Shown here: positions 61,209 to 64,000 of the stretch, piece after piece
Position numbering within the stretch: position 1 is the first letter of the stretch
How the letters are laid out: the number at the start of each line of letters is the position of its first letter
Assembly (NCBI RefSeq): GCF_014698995.1
Contig: NZ_JACWZZ010000002.1
Location: 1,178,001-1,242,000 of the forward strand
Direction: 5' to 3'
Length of the DNA stretch: 64,000 nucleotides
Source: Hymenobacter duratus
GTDB taxonomy: Bacteria; Bacteroidota; Bacteroidia; Cytophagales; Hymenobacteraceae
Program-made: the position numbers and the translations under genes
Notes under the pieces: generated by a model
Database searches by the model: none
What the model was told of the DNA's origin: nothing
Seen by the model: only the letters and a program-made list of their open reading frames with translations

Positions 61209-61832
61209 TTAGTGCTTGTGAGACGCCGCCGTTTCCAGCGTCGATTTTTCCTGCATGCCTTCCAGAAAACAGGGCCGGCAGCGGGCCTCGTACACATCCG
61301 TTTCGCCCAGCAGAATCTTGTCTTCGGAAGCGGCCATGCGAAAGGAATACGAGGCAATTTCGCCGCAGCAGACGCATACCGCGTGCACTTTGGTCACGTA
61401 CTCAGCCACGGCCATCAGAGCCGGCATGGGGCCGAAAGGCTTGCCCAGAAAGTCCATGTCGAGGCCGGCCACGATAACGCGGGAGCCGTGGTTGGCCAGC
61501 TGCACGCACACGTCCACGAGGCTCTCATCGAAGAATTGGGCCTCATCGATGCCGACCACGTCGCAGCCGCCGGCCAGTAGCAGGATTTCCTGCGCCAGCG
61601 GCACCGGCGTAGAGCGGATGCTGGTGGCATTGTGCGACACCACATCCTCAACGTGGTAGCGCGTATCCAGCGCGGGCTTGAAGATTTCGACCCGCTGCCG
61701 GGCTATTTTGGCGCGGTTGAGGCGGCGGATCAGCTCCTCGGTCTTACCCGAAAACATGGAGCCGCATACCACTTCAATCCAGCCCCGGCGGGGTACATCA
61801 CGGCCATTGCCGACACGGGGTTCAATAAACAC
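61209..61832 (-). CDS. tdk: Thymidine kinase (type II)
   Basis: A salvage enzyme that phosphorylates thymidine and deoxyuridine. GTG 61832 is taken as start because relatives begin with FIEPR...[23 protein letters not shown]; longer upstream frames add unrelated sequence. The 207-residue product has Walker [10 protein letters not shown], the DEAQFF motif (Walker B and catalytic Glu), the lasso region and two CxxC zinc motifs (CVCC and CRPC). Near the N-terminus about 8 extra residues (VGNGRDVP) interrupt the usual FIEP...RRGW segment. Confidence 0.9.
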   Translation of the reverse strand: MFIEPRVGNGRDVPRRGWIEVVCGSMFSGKTEELIRRLNRAKIARQRVEIFKPALDTRYHVEDVVSHNATSIRSTPVPLAQEILLLAGGCDVVGIDEAQFFDESLVDVCVQLANHGSRVIVAGLDMDFLGKPFGPMPALMAVAEYVTKVHAVCVCCGEIASYSFRMAASEDKILLGETDVYEARCRPCFLEGMQEKSTLETAASHKH

Positions 61833-62049
61833 AGACTTGTCAGTTGCAGGTTGCCAATTGCCCGGGAGCAGACACCCACCGGAACATCTAAAGTACGGCT
61901 TTCGACGGGTTAGCTCCAACCCTCTGCTGCCGGGTTTGTCCCGAAGCACACAGCCTCAGGAGGTTGCCACCAACACAAGCGCATGCCCCGAATATTCAGC
62001 CGGCCGCATAGCGCCCCTCCTGCCGGACTGCTACAGAATAAAAGCGCTT
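61833..62049. other. Gene-free stretch between tdk and the ferredoxin gene
   Basis: Both flanking genes run on the minus strand. No coding frame, hairpin of either repeat family or clear promoter box was found here. Confidence 0.5.
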
Positions 62050-62376
62050 CTAAAGCGTATACTGCATGTGCGGCAGCATTGTAGCGGTGGGCACGCTTCC
62101 TGTCACGTGGCCTTCAGCCAGCCGGGCTTGGCACGTTAGCCGTTCTAGGGGCAGCAAACGGCCGGCGTCGAGGTAACGCAACTCCGGGCCGGTGGGCGGC
62201 GTTAGGCCCTCGGCACCGCTCGTAACAATGAGGCGGCAGGTGGTGCAACGACCTTTCGCGCCGCATGCGTGCATCCAGTCGTGGCCAGCGGCTTGCAGGG
62301 CGGCCAGCAGGGTGGCGCCGGCCGGCACAGGCACGGCCGCAGCAGCAGGCAGGTTTTGCACGGTGAGCGTAGGCAT
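62050..62376 (-). CDS. 2Fe-2S ferredoxin
   Basis: A small plant/adrenodoxin-type electron carrier of 108 residues. The cluster motif is HACGAKGRCTTCR (Cys-x4-Cys-x2-Cys) with the fourth ligand in RLTCQARL. The beta-grasp part is visible in MPTLTVQNLP and ATLLAALQAAG. ATG 62376 is used; upstream frames overlap the next gene on the other strand. The redox partner is unknown. Confidence 0.82.
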   Translation of the reverse strand: MPTLTVQNLPAAAAVPVPAGATLLAALQAAGHDWMHACGAKGRCTTCRLIVTSGAEGLTPPTGPELRYLDAGRLLPLERLTCQARLAEGHVTGSVPTATMLPHMQYTL

Positions 62377-62412
62377 TTTCCTTAACTTTCTGGCCTGAAT
62401 CAGGTGTTTTCG

Positions 62413-63612
62413 ATGAACAACAAAGATAACGCGACCTTTCGCGAACAATACGGCCGCCGGCTGGCCACCCAACTCTGCGACCAGCACTTCGGCGCCCGCC
62501 CCACTGCCACCCTCGATGGGCCGGCAGTGCTACGCTTCACGCCCATCCGGCAGGTAAATCTGTTTGTGGTGCAGCAGCTTCTGGCGCAGTGGACCCAGGA
62601 AATGGCCCGCCTACGCAGCCCCTACTTCGATTTCGAGGCCGAAGACGTGCGCCAGTCCCTCACGCAGTTTATGAATGTGCTGTCGCGCCGTATCAAGCTG
62701 GCGCGCCCCACTTTCGAACCGTTGCTGGCCCGCGCCATCACCGACACACTGGCTATTCCGCTGGACCCGGCCACTACATTCGAGCAGAAGCTACTGGGCA
62801 CACTGGCTACAGCCACACCCGAGCAGCTGCGCGACGCGTTGCGCTATCTGGATGTGGACAAAGTTTTTTATCAGGATTTTCTGGAGTCGCTGCCCGCGGG
62901 CACCGCGCAGCCCCAGGAAGCGCTGCTGAAGCGGTTTGCGCTTTACCAGGAGGCGAACTACAAGCATCACGAGCCCCTGGCCAAGCTGGTGGAAGAGTTT
63001 AACGCGCTGCTGCCGCTGACCGAAGACAAGTTGCAAGGCACGGTGCCGGCAGTTACCGCTCCACCGGTGGTAGCTGCTCCTACTCCGTCTACCCCATCTC
63101 CGATCCCGGCACCGCCCGCTCCGCCTGTGGTACCCCAGCCGGTTCCGCAGGCAGCACCAGCAGTAGCGCATGCACCAGAAACAGCAACTGCAGCCAGGCC
63201 CCAAGTGGCGGCTCCTGCTGCCGTAGCGGTAGCGACTGTGCCCGTCAGCAGCAACACGGAAACCGCAGCTATACCTCTCTACGAAAAGCTCAAGGCCGGC
63301 CAGCCGGCAACGGCTCCTCTCAGCGAAACGCTGCGCCCTGAGCGCGCCGCCTCTACTCTGGCGGATCAGGCACCCAAAGTCGAAACCCTGCGCGAGGCTA
63401 TTTCCATCAACCAGCGTTTCAGCTTCATCAACGAGCTGTTCAGTGGCGAAAACATGGAGTACCACGCCGCTATTCAGCACCTAGACACGCTGCCCGACGC
63501 CGACACGGCCAAAAGCTACGTCACGCAGGACCTGGCCGGCAAGCACGATTGGAGCCGCAAAGACGAGCACGTCGCTAAGCTGCTGAAGCTGATTGACCGC
63601 AAATTCGCCTGA
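62413..63612 (+). CDS. Conserved Bacteroidota protein of unknown function
   Basis: A soluble 399-residue protein in three parts. Residues ~1-205 are helical (TFREQYGRRLATQLCDQHFG, VNLFVVQQLLAQWTQEMARL, LVEEFNALLPLTEDKLQG). Residues ~210-285 are a Pro/Ala-rich disordered linker. The C-terminal ~75 residues form a compact helical domain (INQRFSFINELFSGENMEYHAAIQHLD ... LAGKHDWSRKDEHVAKLLKLID), which recurs across Bacteroidota, including Bacteroides. ATG 62413 is preferred over a GTG three codons earlier. No function is known. Confidence 0.72.
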   Translation: MNNKDNATFREQYGRRLATQLCDQHFGARPTATLDGPAVLRFTPIRQVNLFVVQQLLAQWTQEMARLRSPYFDFEAEDVRQSLTQFMNVLSRRIKLARPTFEPLLARAITDTLAIPLDPATTFEQKLLGTLATATPEQLRDALRYLDVDKVFYQDFLESLPAGTAQPQEALLKRFALYQEANYKHHEPLAKLVEEFNALLPLTEDKLQGTVPAVTAPPVVAAPTPSTPSPIPAPPAPPVVPQPVPQAAPAVAHAPETATAARPQVAAPAAVAVATVPVSSNTETAAIPLYEKLKAGQPATAPLSETLRPERAASTLADQAPKVETLREAISINQRFSFINELFSGENMEYHAAIQHLDTLPDADTAKSYVTQDLAGKHDWSRKDEHVAKLLKLIDRKFA

Positions 63613-63627
63613 TTTCTACCGCCGGCG

Positions 63628-63705
63628 CGTCATGCGGAACGAAGCGGAAGGAGTAGACTGGCAATGCCCTGGCAGTCTACTCCTTCCGCTTCGTTCCGCA
63701 TGACG
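63628..63705. repeat. REP-like hairpin 10, divergent subtype
   Basis: 63628-63660 and 63673-63705 are perfect 33-bp complements (arm begins CGTCATGCGGAACGAAGC), 12-base loop. Confidence 0.9.
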
Positions 63706-63720
63706 TTTTCTACCCCTTCG

Positions 63721-64000
63721 ATGCCTGACGTTTCCTTCCTCACTTCCCGCTGGCGGCGGTGGCTCCTAGTGTATCTGCTGGCGCTGGGCGTACTGGCCGG
63801 CCCGGCCTATACCATGTACGTGCACTACGACTTCTCTCACTCACTCGATACGCGCAGCTACCTGAGCATGGCACGGGGCGAGTTTGAGGGCGTAAGCATC
63901 ACGCGCCGCTACCGGGTGCTGGTGCCGGCCGCGGCGGCCGTAGTGGCCTGGCCGCTGGAACAGGCCTATGCCCGCGTCTGGCCGCAGCGCGCCACCTCCG
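63721..64000 (+). CDS. N-terminal part of a membrane protein (runs off the window)
   Basis: ATG 63721 opens a frame that stays open to the last base (93 codons visible). It begins with a short basic stretch (SRWRRW), a hydrophobic helix (LLVYLLALGVLAGPAYTMYV), then a polar loop with DFSHSLDTRSYLSMARGEFEGV and a second hydrophobic part (VLVPAAAAVVAWPLE). The Asp-containing loop after helix 1 with DTRSYLSMA is reminiscent of GT-C type membrane glycosyltransferases, but too little is visible to assign it. Confidence 0.6.
   Translation, partial: MPDVSFLTSRWRRWLLVYLLALGVLAGPAYTMYVHYDFSHSLDTRSYLSMARGEFEGVSITRRYRVLVPAAAAVVAWPLEQAYARVWPQRATS

Overview
The window looks like a chromosomal segment of a GC-rich member of the Bacteroidota, most likely Hymenobacter or a close relative in the Cytophagales. 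The evidence is direct: C-terminal type IX secretion (T9SS) sorting domains, a porZ gene, promoter boxes of the Bacteroidota type TAnnTTTG (the nonamer TACCTTTGC occurs five times upstream of genes), no Shine-Dalgarno pattern, a short NuoG typical of this phylum, and Reg_prop/Y_Y_Y sensor kinase architecture. No rRNA, tRNA, CRISPR array, prophage or transposase gene was found.

Layout. 1-8.3 kb: surface proteins with T9SS tails, a HupE/UreJ-like membrane protein next to an M1 metallopeptidase, a gene broken by a 17-bp tandem duplication, and a PH-domain protein. 8.4-17 kb: KDPG-type aldolase, type II NADH dehydrogenase, small regulators and metabolic genes, proline catabolism (P5C dehydrogenase), an AT-rich orphan gene lying between the two arms of a repeat hairpin, and a Uma2 protein. 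17-34 kb: all subunits of respiratory complex I, arranged as two transcription units. nuoA-J starts at a perfect Bacteroidota promoter and ends at a strong terminator. A 2.7-kb block follows, with one plus-strand and three minus-strand genes including an ECF sigma factor. nuoK-N then has its own promoter. 34-44 kb: S41 peptidase, DUF937-OmpA protein, PolB-like exonuclease, a LuxR-type response regulator with a large propeller histidine kinase, and an sdpR-sdpI pair with a palindromic operator candidate. 44-54 kb: aspS, tadA, sod, a small regulator with membrane partners, nucleoside permease, AAA ATPase and ndk. 54-64 kb: nrnA, four consecutive FKBP-type prolyl isomerases, recO, porZ, tdk, ferredoxin, a conserved Bacteroidota protein and the start of a membrane protein.

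The most unusual content is intergenic. At least ten loci carry hairpins of one REP-like superfamily whose arms begin GTCAT and share a GAGC..GCGAAG-like core; eight of the ten lie between 15.8 and 29.1 kb, at most junctions of the nuo cluster or in the block inside it. A second, separate kind of element occurs at eight loci: arms made of degenerate 7-bp words repeated head to tail, with complementary 7-bp words in the other arm. One locus nests a REP hairpin inside such heptamer arms, and another REP hairpin has about 470 bp with an AT-rich gene where its loop should be. A 21-bp minisatellite followed by two nested inverted repeats lies behind nuoN.

Functionally, the nuo units and Ndh-2 feed electrons into the quinone pool. 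The FKBP cluster, PorZ and the sorting-domain proteins point to heavy export and folding of envelope proteins. Ndk, Tdk, the nucleoside permease and the nucleotidase-like and kinase-like genes serve nucleotide salvage.
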